Of a stretch of 64,000 nucleotides of DNA, positions 54,831 through 63,663 are shown in pieces. The DNA lies in contig NZ_JPHF01000001.1 of the NCBI RefSeq assembly GCF_000814325.1, positions 682,001 to 746,000 of the forward strand. The letters run 5' to 3'. Source of the DNA: Flavihumibacter sp. ZG627 (GTDB lineage Bacteria; Bacteroidota; Bacteroidia; Chitinophagales; Chitinophagaceae). The translations under genes were made by a program, and so were the position numbers. Under the pieces are notes generated by a model. The model was not told the DNA's origin. It searched no databases and saw only the letters and a list, made by a program, of their open reading frames with translations. The number at the start of each line of letters is the position of its first letter. The first letter of the stretch is position 1.

Positions 54831-55829
54831 ATGAAAGCGATCATTCCCGTAGCCGGTGCCGGCACCAAGTTGCGACCCCATACATATACCCAGCCAAAGG
54901 CACTTATTCCACTCGCGGGAAAAAGTATCCTGGGCATCATTATAGACCAGCTGGTTGATGCGGGCGTTAACGAATTCATCTTTATCATAGGCTACCTGGG
55001 CGATAAGATCCAGGATTTCGTAGAAGAGAAGTACCCTCATCTCAAGACGCATTTTATACAGCAGAACGACCGCCTTGGCATTGGCCATGCCATCCTCCTC
55101 ACCCGTGAGAAAGTGGCAGATGATGAGGTGATCATTGTGCTGGGCGATAGTATCTGTGAATATGATGTTCGTGGTGTTATTGAGAGCAGCCAGAGTGTGC
55201 TCTGTGTGAAAAGGGTTGATGACCCCCGCGATTTCGGGGTTGCCGAGATCGGTGAAGACGGTATCATCACCCGGGTGGTGGAGAAACCACAGATCCCTAA
55301 GTCTAATATGGCGCTGGTAGGTATCTATCGTATCCGCGAAACACCGCTGATGTTTGAATGCCTGGATAATAATCTCAAACAGGGACTCACTTCTTATGGG
55401 GAGTTCAACCTCACCGATGCCCTTGAGTGCATGATCGGCGGGGGAACACTCATCAAGGCGGTGAAAGTGCAGAACTGGTTCGACTGTGGCAAGAAGGAAA
55501 CCCTCCTTGAAAGCAATGCCACATTGCTCAGGAAGATGGGTCAGAATATTTCGGCCGAGCACCAGTTTGAAAATACCATCATCATCCCTCCTGTAAGTAT
55601 TGCATCGGGATGTGATATCACCAATAGTATCATTGGGCCCAATGTTTCCATCGGCGAATGTGTTACCATAACAGATTCCATCATCAAGGATTCGATCATA
55701 GGAAGTTTTGCCGACCTGAAAGATATCGTGCTTACCCATTCGCTGATCGGGTCTGATACCGAGGTAAGAGGTGAGAGCAGGAGTCTGAATATTGGTGATA
55801 ATACCGAGATAGACCTGGGAAAAAGATAG
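54831..55829 (+). CDS. Sugar-1-phosphate nucleotidyltransferase with left-handed helix domain
   Basis: Makes an NDP-sugar, probably for polysaccharide or glycan synthesis. From the ATG at 54831, 332 residues: the nucleotidyltransferase domain (about 1-235) starts MKAIIPVAGAGTKLRPHTYTQ with Lys where RmlA/GalU-like enzymes usually have Arg, and a C-terminal hexapeptide-repeat left-handed beta helix (about 245-330). The frame opens 24 codons earlier, upstream of the likely promoter. Long-form glucose-1-phosphate thymidylyl- or uridylyltransferases are the closest pattern; the sugar cannot be told. Confidence 0.88.
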   Translation: MKAIIPVAGAGTKLRPHTYTQPKALIPLAGKSILGIIIDQLVDAGVNEFIFIIGYLGDKIQDFVEEKYPHLKTHFIQQNDRLGIGHAILLTREKVADDEVIIVLGDSICEYDVRGVIESSQSVLCVKRVDDPRDFGVAEIGEDGIITRVVEKPQIPKSNMALVGIYRIRETPLMFECLDNNLKQGLTSYGEFNLTDALECMIGGGTLIKAVKVQNWFDCGKKETLLESNATLLRKMGQNISAEHQFENTIIIPPVSIASGCDITNSIIGPNVSIGECVTITDSIIKDSIIGSFADLKDIVLTHSLIGSDTEVRGESRSLNIGDNTEIDLGKR

Positions 55830-55846
55830 TGGACAAACCTTCAACC

Positions 55847-56800
55847 ATGGACCTTTCCAATAACCGCATTGTTTCCCTTTTCGGAATTGAATATCCGATC
55901 ATCCAGGCCGGAATGATCTGGGCCAGCGGATGGCGATTAGCCTCTGCCGTTAGTAATGCCGGCGGGCTTGGACTCCTTGGTGCCGGCAGTATGTATCCTG
56001 ATGTGCTCATACATCATATCCGCAAATGCAAAGAAGCTACCGACAAACCTTTCGGGGTGAATGTGCCGCTGCTCTATCCCGATATAGAAAAGCTGATGCA
56101 GATCATTATTGCGGAGGGTGTGAAGATCGTTTTTACCTCTGCGGGTAATCCCAAAACATGGACATCCATATTGAAAGAAAAAGGTATCACGGTGGTGCAT
56201 GTGGTGAGCAGCAGTAAGTTTGCGCAGAAAGCAGAGTCGGCGGGATGTGATGCCGTGGTGGCGGAGGGTTTTGAAGCGGGGGGACATAATGGTAGGGAGG
56301 AGACCACCAGTTTTGTGCTGGTGCCTGCGGTAGCATCGGCAGTGAAGATACCCGTTATAGCCGCCGGTGGAATAGCAACCGGGCGACAGATGTTTGCCGC
56401 CATGGTACTTGGGGCAGATGGTGTTCAGGTGGGAACAAGATTTGTTGCCTCCGAGGAAGCATCCAGTCACCCCGATTTCAAAAAAGCGGTGATCAGTACC
56501 AGTGAGGGCGATACCATGCTGAGCATGAAAAAGCTGGTGCCGGTTAGGCTGATGAAGAATAAGTTTTTCCAGGAAGTATTTGAGGCAGAGCAAAGGGGCG
56601 CGTCGGATGAGGAACTGAAGACATTGTTGGGCAGGGCGAGGGCGAAGAAGGGTATGTTTGAAGGTGATCTGCAGGAAGGAGAGCTGGAGATCGGGCAGGT
56701 GAGTGCGCTGGTAAAAGATATTCTTCCGGCTAAAGAAATTATCCGAAATTTATGGAGAGGCTTTGAAGATGCTGTGAGGACGCCATTCAACTATCAATAA
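55847..56800 (+). CDS. Nitronate monooxygenase-like FMN enzyme
   Basis: Flavin enzyme of the 2-nitropropane dioxygenase/nitronate monooxygenase family, in a TIM barrel. From ATG 55847 it has 317 residues with IEYPIIQAGMIWASG, EGFEAGGHNGRE (active-site His), AAGGIATGRQM and GADGVQVGTRF. A GTG at 55829 overlapping the previous stop is an alternative start and would keep coupling to the nucleotidyltransferase gene. The physiological substrate is unknown. Confidence 0.88.
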   Translation: MDLSNNRIVSLFGIEYPIIQAGMIWASGWRLASAVSNAGGLGLLGAGSMYPDVLIHHIRKCKEATDKPFGVNVPLLYPDIEKLMQIIIAEGVKIVFTSAGNPKTWTSILKEKGITVVHVVSSSKFAQKAESAGCDAVVAEGFEAGGHNGREETTSFVLVPAVASAVKIPVIAAGGIATGRQMFAAMVLGADGVQVGTRFVASEEASSHPDFKKAVISTSEGDTMLSMKKLVPVRLMKNKFFQEVFEAEQRGASDEELKTLLGRARAKKGMFEGDLQEGELEIGQVSALVKDILPAKEIIRNLWRGFEDAVRTPFNYQ

Positions 56801-56810
56801 AACGGAGCTG

Positions 56811-57230
56811 ATGAGAATTCGAAACATCGTGGGACTGTTAGGTTTGTTATTCCTTAGCCAGGGCGTTTATGCAACAGGTGGTAATGGCAAACCAAATGAG
56901 GGAGTGGTTCATGGATATGTAGTTGATGGCAATACAAAAAAGCCGGTGGCGGGAGTGGTTGTGTCTGCCAGTTCAGCATCCAGGAAAGGAGCAGCAGTAG
57001 AAGTGGCAACAGATGCGGATGGTTATTTCAGGTTAAAGCAGGTTCCTACCGGTGATGTATCGCTGCAGTTCGAGAAGAAAGGATATCGCATGATCCGCAA
57101 AGAGCCTGTGGCCGTTAAGGAAGGATTCCTGCATAAGCTCAATGTAGATATGTATATGGATAAATCAGGTATCATTCCCGATATTGAGATGGAGTATCCT
57201 GCATTGCGACTGATCGATGGAATTTTATAA
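56811..57230 (+). CDS. Small exported protein with carboxypeptidase-regulatory-like domain
   Basis: 139 residues: a signal peptide (about 1-22, ending in VYA) and one CarboxypepD_reg-like beta domain (about 35-120, with VHGYVVDGNTKKPVAGVVV, GYFRLKQVPTGD). Such domains usually sit at the front of TonB receptors; here it stands alone, with a short tail. Its last six bases overlap the convergent phosphoesterase gene. Confidence 0.82.
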   Translation: MRIRNIVGLLGLLFLSQGVYATGGNGKPNEGVVHGYVVDGNTKKPVAGVVVSASSASRKGAAVEVATDADGYFRLKQVPTGDVSLQFEKKGYRMIRKEPVAVKEGFLHKLNVDMYMDKSGIIPDIEMEYPALRLIDGIL

Positions 57231-57776
57231 GCCATCAATTCCCTTCAATAAAAAATCAGCTTTCGTCTTCCACTTATCCGGTTCCAGTTGGAGCAATGTA
57301 ATTTTATGCGCAGTAAAGTTTGCGTTGTAGTTAATGCTATTGAAATAAGCAAATGCATCTTTAAATCCGCTTAGAGGTATATCGCGATTGGCAATTGTAA
57401 TATGCGGATGGAAACGTCTTTTCTCCAGCCTGATCAATTCGGGTAACTGTGCATGCATTTCATGATTCAATTTATTATAACAGGAATTGAGTAAGTGGTT
57501 CTCTTTTACTTTCAGGAAGATCACTCTCTTATCAAAACTGCCGAATCCACCCACTTCAATCTCCAAGGGAATTTGTATCTGCACAAAATTTTGCAGCAAT
57601 GCCTCCACGTTTTTTAAAGTATCGGCGTCAGTAGAAAAAGGAGCAACCAGGGTTATATGAGCGGGTGATTTCATCGCCACTTTACAACCATAGTGCTCCT
57701 TCATCCAATGTTTATATTGGCTGACCTGCTCCTCAATTTCTTGTGAAGCCAAAATCGCTATAAAAAACATCTGCAT
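57225..57776 (-). CDS. 2'-5' RNA ligase family (2H phosphoesterase)
   Basis: 183 residues with the two HxTx motifs of the 2H superfamily, HITL in SPAHITLVAPF and HITI in RFHPHITIAN. These enzymes act on 2',5' or cyclic phosphate bonds in RNA or nucleotides. The start may be the ATG at 57776 or 57770. The upstream neighbour on the same strand is the ABC permease, separated by a purine-rich repeat. Confidence 0.87.
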   Translation of the reverse strand: MQMFFIAILASQEIEEQVSQYKHWMKEHYGCKVAMKSPAHITLVAPFSTDADTLKNVEALLQNFVQIQIPLEIEVGGFGSFDKRVIFLKVKENHLLNSCYNKLNHEMHAQLPELIRLEKRRFHPHITIANRDIPLSGFKDAFAYFNSINYNANFTAHKITLLQLEPDKWKTKADFLLKGIDGL

Positions 57777-57778
57777 TT

Positions 57779-57840
57779 CTTAGTCTCTTCCATCCCTCCA
57801 TCTCTCCATCCCTCCATTCCATCCCTCCACCACTCCATCA
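57779..57840 (-). repeat. GGATGGAG-type repeat between ABC permease and 2H phosphoesterase genes
   Basis: On the minus strand this is a run of degenerate 8-base units (GATGGAGT, GGATGGAA, GGATGGAG, AGATGGAG), starting at the permease TGA (57838-57840). It includes the 18-base stretch shared with the end of dsbD. Confidence 0.75.
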
Positions 57841-59148
57841 CTCCCCCCTTGCCGCCCACTTCCACATCTCCTTCCACGTGGGCTTCTTACCATACATCAA
57901 AATAGCGGTACGATAGATCCTTGCGGCAAGCCATGTTGTTCCGAGGAAACCCAGTACCAGCAAAGCCAGTGAGAGGGCGATCTGCCATCCCGGAACGCCA
58001 TAGGGAAGGCGGGCCATCATTACGATAGGTGATGAAAGTGGAAACAGACTTCCGAAAAGTGCGAGTCCGCCATCAGGTTTATTAATAGCCTGTGTCATGA
58101 TCACGAAAGAGAAGATGATGGGCATGGTGATGGGCAGCATCAGTTGCTGAGCATCCTGCGGATCTTCATTCACGGCACTACCCACTGCTGCAAACAGGGA
58201 AGAATAAAGCAGGTAACCGCCCATGAAATAAAATATGAAGAGCACCAGTATCATTCCGATATTCACTTCATTGAGGTTGTTCATGATAGAACGCACCATT
58301 TCCAATTGTTTAGAATTACCACCCATAGCCTGCATGCCGCCTACCTGCGATGCGGCTGTGTCGAGCAGTTGGGGGAAGATAACGGGAAGCAATAGCTGCA
58401 GGGCCATCATGAGTACTCCCCATATCAGAAACTGAACCAGTCCCACTGCGCCGATACCCAGAATCTTTCCCATCATAAGCTGGAAGGGCTTTACGCTGCT
58501 CACCATCACTTCGGCAATTCGACTGGTCTTCTCTTCCATCACGCCGCGCATAACCATGGCACCATAAATAAATAGTATCATATAGATCAGGATGCCGCTG
58601 ATAAAACCAAGTCCATAGGCGAATCCTGTATTACCTGTTTTACCACCTTCTTTTGAAACCTTCAGATCGATGCCGGCCTTTGAGCTGTCCACCTGCTGAA
58701 CCGTAACGCCGGGAGCAAGCAGGTGCTGGAGCCGCACCTTATCAAGGGCAGCGTTAAGTTTGTCTTCAATTTTATCCTGGGTCATCAGTCCAACACTAGA
58801 ATTGCTGGAGTACACCAGGCTATCGCCTTTATTGCCTTTGAAGCCATCGGGAACAATAATATAGCCGGTATATTTTTTTTCATTCACTTCCTTCTGCAAA
58901 ACTGCCACGTCGGCGCTGGGGAGAAAACTGAATTTAAGATTGCTGTCGTCTTTCAGGTATTCTTTCAACTGGCCGCTGTTGCCGGCAACGGCAACATGAA
59001 GTTTGTCGTCAGATTTCACGCTGAAATAAATGATCATGGCATAAAAGCCAAAGATCAGGACGGGTAATAGTATGGTGGAAAGCAGGAAGGTCTTTTTCTG
59101 TACCCTGCTTAAAAATTCCCTTTGTATGATGATCAATATCTTGTTCAT
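57838..59148 (-). CDS. NatB-like ABC transporter permease
   Basis: 436 residues: one N-terminal helix (about 20-40), a periplasmic loop of about 130 residues, then five or six helices (about 175-415). This is the ABC2_membrane_3/NatB topology, with GAMVMRGVMEEKTSRIAEVMVSS as a family-typical stretch. It pairs with the ATPase ending 15 bases upstream. NatAB-type exporters move Na+ or larger compounds; the substrate is not shown here. Confidence 0.9.
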   Translation of the reverse strand: MNKILIIIQREFLSRVQKKTFLLSTILLPVLIFGFYAMIIYFSVKSDDKLHVAVAGNSGQLKEYLKDDSNLKFSFLPSADVAVLQKEVNEKKYTGYIIVPDGFKGNKGDSLVYSSNSSVGLMTQDKIEDKLNAALDKVRLQHLLAPGVTVQQVDSSKAGIDLKVSKEGGKTGNTGFAYGLGFISGILIYMILFIYGAMVMRGVMEEKTSRIAEVMVSSVKPFQLMMGKILGIGAVGLVQFLIWGVLMMALQLLLPVIFPQLLDTAASQVGGMQAMGGNSKQLEMVRSIMNNLNEVNIGMILVLFIFYFMGGYLLYSSLFAAVGSAVNEDPQDAQQLMLPITMPIIFSFVIMTQAINKPDGGLALFGSLFPLSSPIVMMARLPYGVPGWQIALSLALLVLGFLGTTWLAARIYRTAILMYGKKPTWKEMWKWAARGE

Positions 59149-59163
59149 GGATTTCGGTTAGTG

Positions 59164-60099
59164 TTAAACGTTGGTTGACTGGAATTCTCTAGATGCTACA
59201 TGACTTCCTTTTACCAGCCTGATGAAGATATCATTCAGGGTGGGCAGCTCTTCCTGGAATCCGCGGATGGGAACACCGGCATTTATCAGTTGCTTCAGAA
59301 CTTCGTTTGTATTTGCCTGTGGTTGAAGCTGTATCACCCATTCTTCGCCCTCCTGTTGCAGAATTTTAAATCCTTCTGTTGCGTTCACGGGGTGCGGACC
59401 GTCGGTGGTAAGCCTGAAGAGGTTTTCCTTGTACTGCTGGCGAATGGCATCAACTTTTCCATCCAGTATCTTCTTTCCCTTGTTTACCAGGATGATCTGG
59501 TCGCAGATCTCTTCCACCTGTTCCATGCGGTGGGTGCTGAAGATAACGGTAGCGCCTCTTTTAGCGAGTTGGAAGATCTCTTCTTTGATAAGGTTGGCGT
59601 TCACGGGATCGAGACCGCTGAAGGGCTCATCGAGAATGATCAGTTTGGGTTCATGCAGTACGGTGGTGACGAACTGAAGTTTTTGTCCCATGCCCTTACT
59701 GAGGTCTTCCACCTTCTTACCCCACCAGCTCTGCATCTCGAATTTTTCAAACCAGTGCTTAACTTTTTCGATGGCTTCTGCTTTTGGTAATCCCTTAAGC
59801 TGGGCCAGGTATACGGCCTGGTCGCCGATCTTCATCTTTTTATAGAGACCTCTCTCTTCTGGCATGTAGCCGATCTTGAGGATATCATCGGTAGCATGAA
59901 AAGGCTTGCCATCAAAGATGATAGAGCCCTCATCCGGATAGAAGATGCCGGTGATCATGCGGAGCAGGGTTGTTTTACCAGCGCCATTTGGTCCAAGTAA
60001 ACCAAAGATGGTTCCACGCTCGATGGAGAAGCTGATATCATCCACCGCTTTTTGCGTAGCATAAAATTTTTTGAGATTGCGAACTTCCAGTAAGGACAT
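59164..60099 (-). CDS. NatA-like ABC transporter ATPase
   Basis: 311 residues with Walker A GPNGAGKTT, signature LSKGMGQKLQF, Walker B LIILDEPFSGLDP and switch His in IFSTHRM. A C-terminal DUF4162-like domain of about 80 residues follows, as in ABC-2 exporters. It comes 74 bases after the oxidoreductase gene on the same strand, so all four genes 61739-57225 may form one unit. Confidence 0.93.
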   Translation of the reverse strand: MSLLEVRNLKKFYATQKAVDDISFSIERGTIFGLLGPNGAGKTTLLRMITGIFYPDEGSIIFDGKPFHATDDILKIGYMPEERGLYKKMKIGDQAVYLAQLKGLPKAEAIEKVKHWFEKFEMQSWWGKKVEDLSKGMGQKLQFVTTVLHEPKLIILDEPFSGLDPVNANLIKEEIFQLAKRGATVIFSTHRMEQVEEICDQIILVNKGKKILDGKVDAIRQQYKENLFRLTTDGPHPVNATEGFKILQQEGEEWVIQLQPQANTNEVLKQLINAGVPIRGFQEELPTLNDIFIRLVKGSHVASREFQSTNV

Positions 60100-60173
60100 A
60101 GTCTAGGTTTAGGTTCAAAAGTAAAAGGAACAATCTGTTAGATGCAGATTGGGAAGATATATTACATAAATGG

Positions 60174-61739
60174 TCAGGAATCTTTTCTGGTGAATAATTC
60201 CACCAGTTGAAGGGCGATCTTTTCACCGTCCATGGCCGCGCTCACGATACCGCCTGCATAACCGGCACCTTCGCCAGCAGGATACAATCCCTTTATTTGC
60301 GGGTGTTCTAATGAAAGCGGGTGTCGGGGAATGCGAACAGGCGAAGAGGTCCTTGATTCAGTAGCCACTACGATGGCTTCCTGGCTATAGTAGCCGCGCA
60401 TCTTCTGTCCGAAAGCTTTGAAACCCTCTGCCAGGCTCTTGTAAACAAAGCCGGGGAGAACATCCCAGAGCGGTGCTGCATGCACGCCGGGTAAATAGGA
60501 GCAGGGGGGAAGGGTGGAAGAGATTTTCCTGGTGATGAAGTCGGGCATTCGCAGTGCCGGCGCAACAAATTTTCCACCGCCGGCATCAAAGGCCTTTTTC
60601 TCTACCTGCTGCTGGAAATGCATGGCAGAGAGGGCTCCGGCCTGGTTGCCATAATCCTTTTCCTCTATAGAAACCACCATGCCGGAGTTTGCATAGGGGT
60701 TATTTCTTTTAGAGGGGCTCCATCCATTAACTACCAGTTCACCGGGACTGGTGGCAGCGGGAGCAATGATACCACCGGGACACATACAGAAAGAAAATAC
60801 GCCGCGGCCACCTACCTGCTGAACAAGATTATAAGAGGCGGGGGGAAGAAATTCTGAGCGCGTGGAACAATGATACTGGATACTGTCGATCAGCTCCTGC
60901 GGGTGTTCTATGCGAACACCCAGCGCAAAAGGTTTGGCCTCGATGAGTATCTGCTGCAGATGGAGCAATTGAAAAATATCGCGGGCGGAGTGACCAGTGG
61001 CGAGGATCACTGCAGCGGCATCAAAGCGGTTGCCCGAAGCTGTTAGTACACCGGTTATCCTTCCCTCTTTAATATTGAAAGCGCTCACCTTTTGTTCAAA
61101 ATGGAACTCCCCGCCGGCAGCCAGTATTTGCTGGCGCATGGCCACCATGATATTCGGTAATTTATTAGTGCCGATATGCGGATGGGCTTCATAGAGAATT
61201 CTCTCATCGGCACCAAACTGAACAAAGAGGTTAAGGATGCGGTCGATACTGCCACGTTTATTACTGCGGGTATAAAGTTTTCCATCGCTATATGTACCGG
61301 CACCGCCTTCTCCAAAACAATAGTTGCTGTCGGGATTCACCTCTCCCTCCTTATTGAGTGCAGCAAGATCACGACGCCTTGCCCTTACATCTTTTCCCCT
61401 TTCGAGGATGATGGGGCGGATACCTTTTTCAAGTAGCTGCAGTGCAGCAAATAGTCCGCAGGGTCCGGCACCAACAATAATAACAGCATGCCGCGCCTGC
61501 CGAACATCAGGAAAAGAAATAGTATTTATGCTGCGCTGGTGGAAGGGCTCATCAATAAAAACGTTGAGGGTAAGATTGATGCGAACCTGCCGGCCGCGGG
61601 CATCGATCGATTTGCGGAGTATATGGAAACCTGTAATTGCTTCCCGTTTTTTTCCTGCCGCCGTGGCAAGATAGGCGCTGATATGCTGGTGGTTCTCTGC
61701 TTCGGCAGGACTCACCTGTATCGTGAATTGTTGTTGCAT
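60174..61739 (-). CDS. NAD(P)/FAD-dependent oxidoreductase (uncharacterised dehydrogenase)
   Basis: 521 residues with an FAD-binding motif VIIVGAGPCGLFAALQLLEKG at about 90-110, NYCFGEGGAGTYSDGKLYTR, FSFCMCPGGIIAPAA and a C-terminal GLYPAGEGAGYAGGIVSAA. This is the pattern of the uncharacterised FAD-dependent dehydrogenase family (COG2509), close to geranylgeranyl-reductase-like flavoproteins. About 85 residues precede the FAD fold, as usual in this family. The reaction is unknown. Confidence 0.88.
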   Translation of the reverse strand: MQQQFTIQVSPAEAENHQHISAYLATAAGKKREAITGFHILRKSIDARGRQVRINLTLNVFIDEPFHQRSINTISFPDVRQARHAVIIVGAGPCGLFAALQLLEKGIRPIILERGKDVRARRRDLAALNKEGEVNPDSNYCFGEGGAGTYSDGKLYTRSNKRGSIDRILNLFVQFGADERILYEAHPHIGTNKLPNIMVAMRQQILAAGGEFHFEQKVSAFNIKEGRITGVLTASGNRFDAAAVILATGHSARDIFQLLHLQQILIEAKPFALGVRIEHPQELIDSIQYHCSTRSEFLPPASYNLVQQVGGRGVFSFCMCPGGIIAPAATSPGELVVNGWSPSKRNNPYANSGMVVSIEEKDYGNQAGALSAMHFQQQVEKKAFDAGGGKFVAPALRMPDFITRKISSTLPPCSYLPGVHAAPLWDVLPGFVYKSLAEGFKAFGQKMRGYYSQEAIVVATESRTSSPVRIPRHPLSLEHPQIKGLYPAGEGAGYAGGIVSAAMDGEKIALQLVELFTRKDS

Positions 61740-61839
61740 GGTTAGGTATTTATCCTAAAACAGCAAAATTAATCTTTCGGCGAAATTGGTTGGCAGGAAA
61801 AAGATAATAAGCATAATATTTGTACCTTTTAACACGAGT

Positions 61840-62598
61840 ATGCAATATTCCCTCCGTAAGAAATTTATCGTATATATAATGCCGTTGGCGGCAATCCTGG
61901 TTTCCTGCAGTACCTATTACCAGCCGGCCAGCGTTGCTTATGAGAAAGTGCAGGTGAAACCCGCTGCCGGAACTTCAAAAGAAATGCAGCAGATGCTGGA
62001 GCCCTATTCAGCAACAGTGGGACAAAGCATGAAGAAGGTGATCGGTCAGATGGGGGAAGTTCATGAGAAGGCATTACCGCAAAGCAGGTTGGGCAATCTT
62101 ATGACCGATGCGGTGAAAGCAGAGGCCACCCGCTTGTATGGAGTACCGGTTGATGTTGCCTTTATTAATTATGGCGGCATCAGGGTTAACCAGATGCTTC
62201 CGGGCGATGTTCATCTCGGCAATGTATATGAGTTGATGCCCTTTGACAACCTGCTGATCATACAGCGACTGCCAGGCACTGTATTCAAAGAGATGATGGA
62301 TAATATCGCCAAAAGAAATGGATGGCCTGCCAGTGGTATCACCTATACTATTAAAGACAAGAAGGCGGTGGATATAATGATCGGCGGACAGCCATTTGAT
62401 ATTTCAAAAACATATGTGGTGGCCAATTCAGATTATGTAGCCAATGGTGGTGATGATATGGAAATGCTGAAAGCCATCAGGCAGGAGAACAAGGGCTATC
62501 TTCTAAGAGATGCGCTGATAAAATATTTCAGTGCTTTTGCAGAGAGAGGAGAAAAAATTAACGGACCAGCGGAAACAAGGATTAAATATGCTGACTAG
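61840..62598 (+). CDS. 5'-nucleotidase C-terminal domain lipoprotein
   Basis: Substrate-binding half of a 5'-nucleotidase. The ATG at 61840 gives 252 residues with a lipoprotein signal (LAAILVSC) and then a 5_nucleotid_C domain with NYGGIR, ELMPFDN and VVANSDYVANGGDD. In UshA/NT5E-type enzymes this domain is fused behind the metallophosphatase; here it is separate, comes first, and overlaps the catalytic gene by 11 bases. The frame opens 18 codons earlier, but that part lacks the signal pattern. Confidence 0.88.
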   Translation: MQYSLRKKFIVYIMPLAAILVSCSTYYQPASVAYEKVQVKPAAGTSKEMQQMLEPYSATVGQSMKKVIGQMGEVHEKALPQSRLGNLMTDAVKAEATRLYGVPVDVAFINYGGIRVNQMLPGDVHLGNVYELMPFDNLLIIQRLPGTVFKEMMDNIAKRNGWPASGITYTIKDKKAVDIMIGGQPFDISKTYVVANSDYVANGGDDMEMLKAIRQENKGYLLRDALIKYFSAFAERGEKINGPAETRIKYAD

Positions 62599-63523
62599 AA
62601 GAAATTTTATACAGAAGACGGCACTCACGGCCGGTGCGCTTGTTGCGGGCAATTCATTGATGAGTGAGGTGATGGCGGAAGAAGCGGCGCAGAAGCTGGT
62701 GATATTACATACCAATGATGTACATAGCAGGCTGGAACCATTTCCGATGGATGGCGGTCGCAACCAGGGTCTTGGGGGTGTGGCTGCGCGGGCTGAACGG
62801 ATAAAGCAGGTGAGGGCAGAAGGAAGCCAGGTATTATTATTGGATGCGGGTGATATATTCCAGGGCACACCCTATTTTAATTTCTATAAGGGCGAGCCCG
62901 AGATGAAAGCAATGGCGGCGATGGGATATGATGCGTGTACCATGGGCAATCATGATTTTGATGCGGGGCTTGAGAACTTTGCCAATCAGTTGATGCATGC
63001 AAATTTTCCGGTGCTGCTGAGTAATTATGATTTTAGTCATACTCCAATGGAGCATAAGGCGATACCTTATAAGATATTTAAGAAAGGCAAATTAAAAGTA
63101 GGTATAACGGGTGTAGGAATTGAGTTGAAAGGTCTTGTGCCTGAAAACTTATATGGTGCAACGCGATATCTCGACCCGGTGAAAGAGGCGACAAGGGTTG
63201 CGGAGCATCTTAAGAAGAAGGAGGGATGTGATATGGTGATCTGTCTTAGTCATCTTGGCGCAAAATACAGAGATAATAAAGTGAGTGATGAAGTGTTTGC
63301 GAAGGAGAGTGACCACATAGATTTAGTAATAGGCGGTCATACACATACGTTTTTTGATGCACCTGTTGTGTATAAAAATAAAAGCGGGGATGATGTGATA
63401 GTGAACCAGGTAGGGTGGGGTGGAATCGTTCTAGGCCGCATGGACTTTGCGTTTCAGCGGAATAAAAGAAAAAATTTGGAGGCTTCGCACACTGTTGTTA
63501 TTGGCAAAAAAACAAGTGAGTAA
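62588..63523 (+). CDS. 5'-nucleotidase catalytic metallophosphatase, Tat signal
   Basis: Catalytic half of the split 5'-nucleotidase. From ATG 62588, 311 residues: a twin-arginine signal (TRRNFIQKTALTAGALVAG), then the metallophosphoesterase motifs: DVH in HTNDVHSRL, GD in DAGDIFQG, GNHDFD, SHLG and GGHTHT, all metal ligands present. The C-terminal substrate domain is missing and is supplied by the overlapping upstream gene. Tat export suggests metal loading in the cytoplasm. Confidence 0.9.
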   Translation: MLTRRNFIQKTALTAGALVAGNSLMSEVMAEEAAQKLVILHTNDVHSRLEPFPMDGGRNQGLGGVAARAERIKQVRAEGSQVLLLDAGDIFQGTPYFNFYKGEPEMKAMAAMGYDACTMGNHDFDAGLENFANQLMHANFPVLLSNYDFSHTPMEHKAIPYKIFKKGKLKVGITGVGIELKGLVPENLYGATRYLDPVKEATRVAEHLKKKEGCDMVICLSHLGAKYRDNKVSDEVFAKESDHIDLVIGGHTHTFFDAPVVYKNKSGDDVIVNQVGWGGIVLGRMDFAFQRNKRKNLEASHTVVIGKKTSE

Positions 63524-63606
63524 AAAATTTTTTTTTCAACGAAAATATTTGATATTCGTCCCCCTACGTTACTTTTTTCTATAACATTTTTTGTATGTTG
63601 TAGAGG

Positions 63607-63663
63607 ATGAAATTCGGAGAAATAGTTTGCAACACATTATTAAAACTGCTCGTTCAGAAATGA
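63607..63663 (+). CDS. Possible 18-residue leader peptide before dnaA
   Basis: ATG at 63607 opens an 18-codon frame (MKFGEIVCNTLLKLLVQK) whose TGA overlaps the dnaA ATG as ATGA, an arrangement typical of translational coupling. Very short frames like this arise by chance, so it is only a candidate. Confidence 0.25.
   Translation: MKFGEIVCNTLLKLLVQK

Noticed and set aside
54780-55844. A 354-codon minus-strand open frame antisense to the sugar nucleotidyltransferase gene
   Set aside because: It lies opposite a protein with clear motifs, has no recognisable domain and has biased His/Cys-rich content typical of antisense frames.
55937-56593. A 218-codon minus-strand frame opposite the nitronate monooxygenase-like gene
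   Set aside because: Composition (many His, Cys, Arg) and lack of motifs mark it as a shadow of the real gene.
63524-63659. Possible oriC next to dnaA
   Set aside because: The gap is short and AT-rich but holds no sequence close to the DnaA box TTATCCACA; the origin may lie beyond the right edge.
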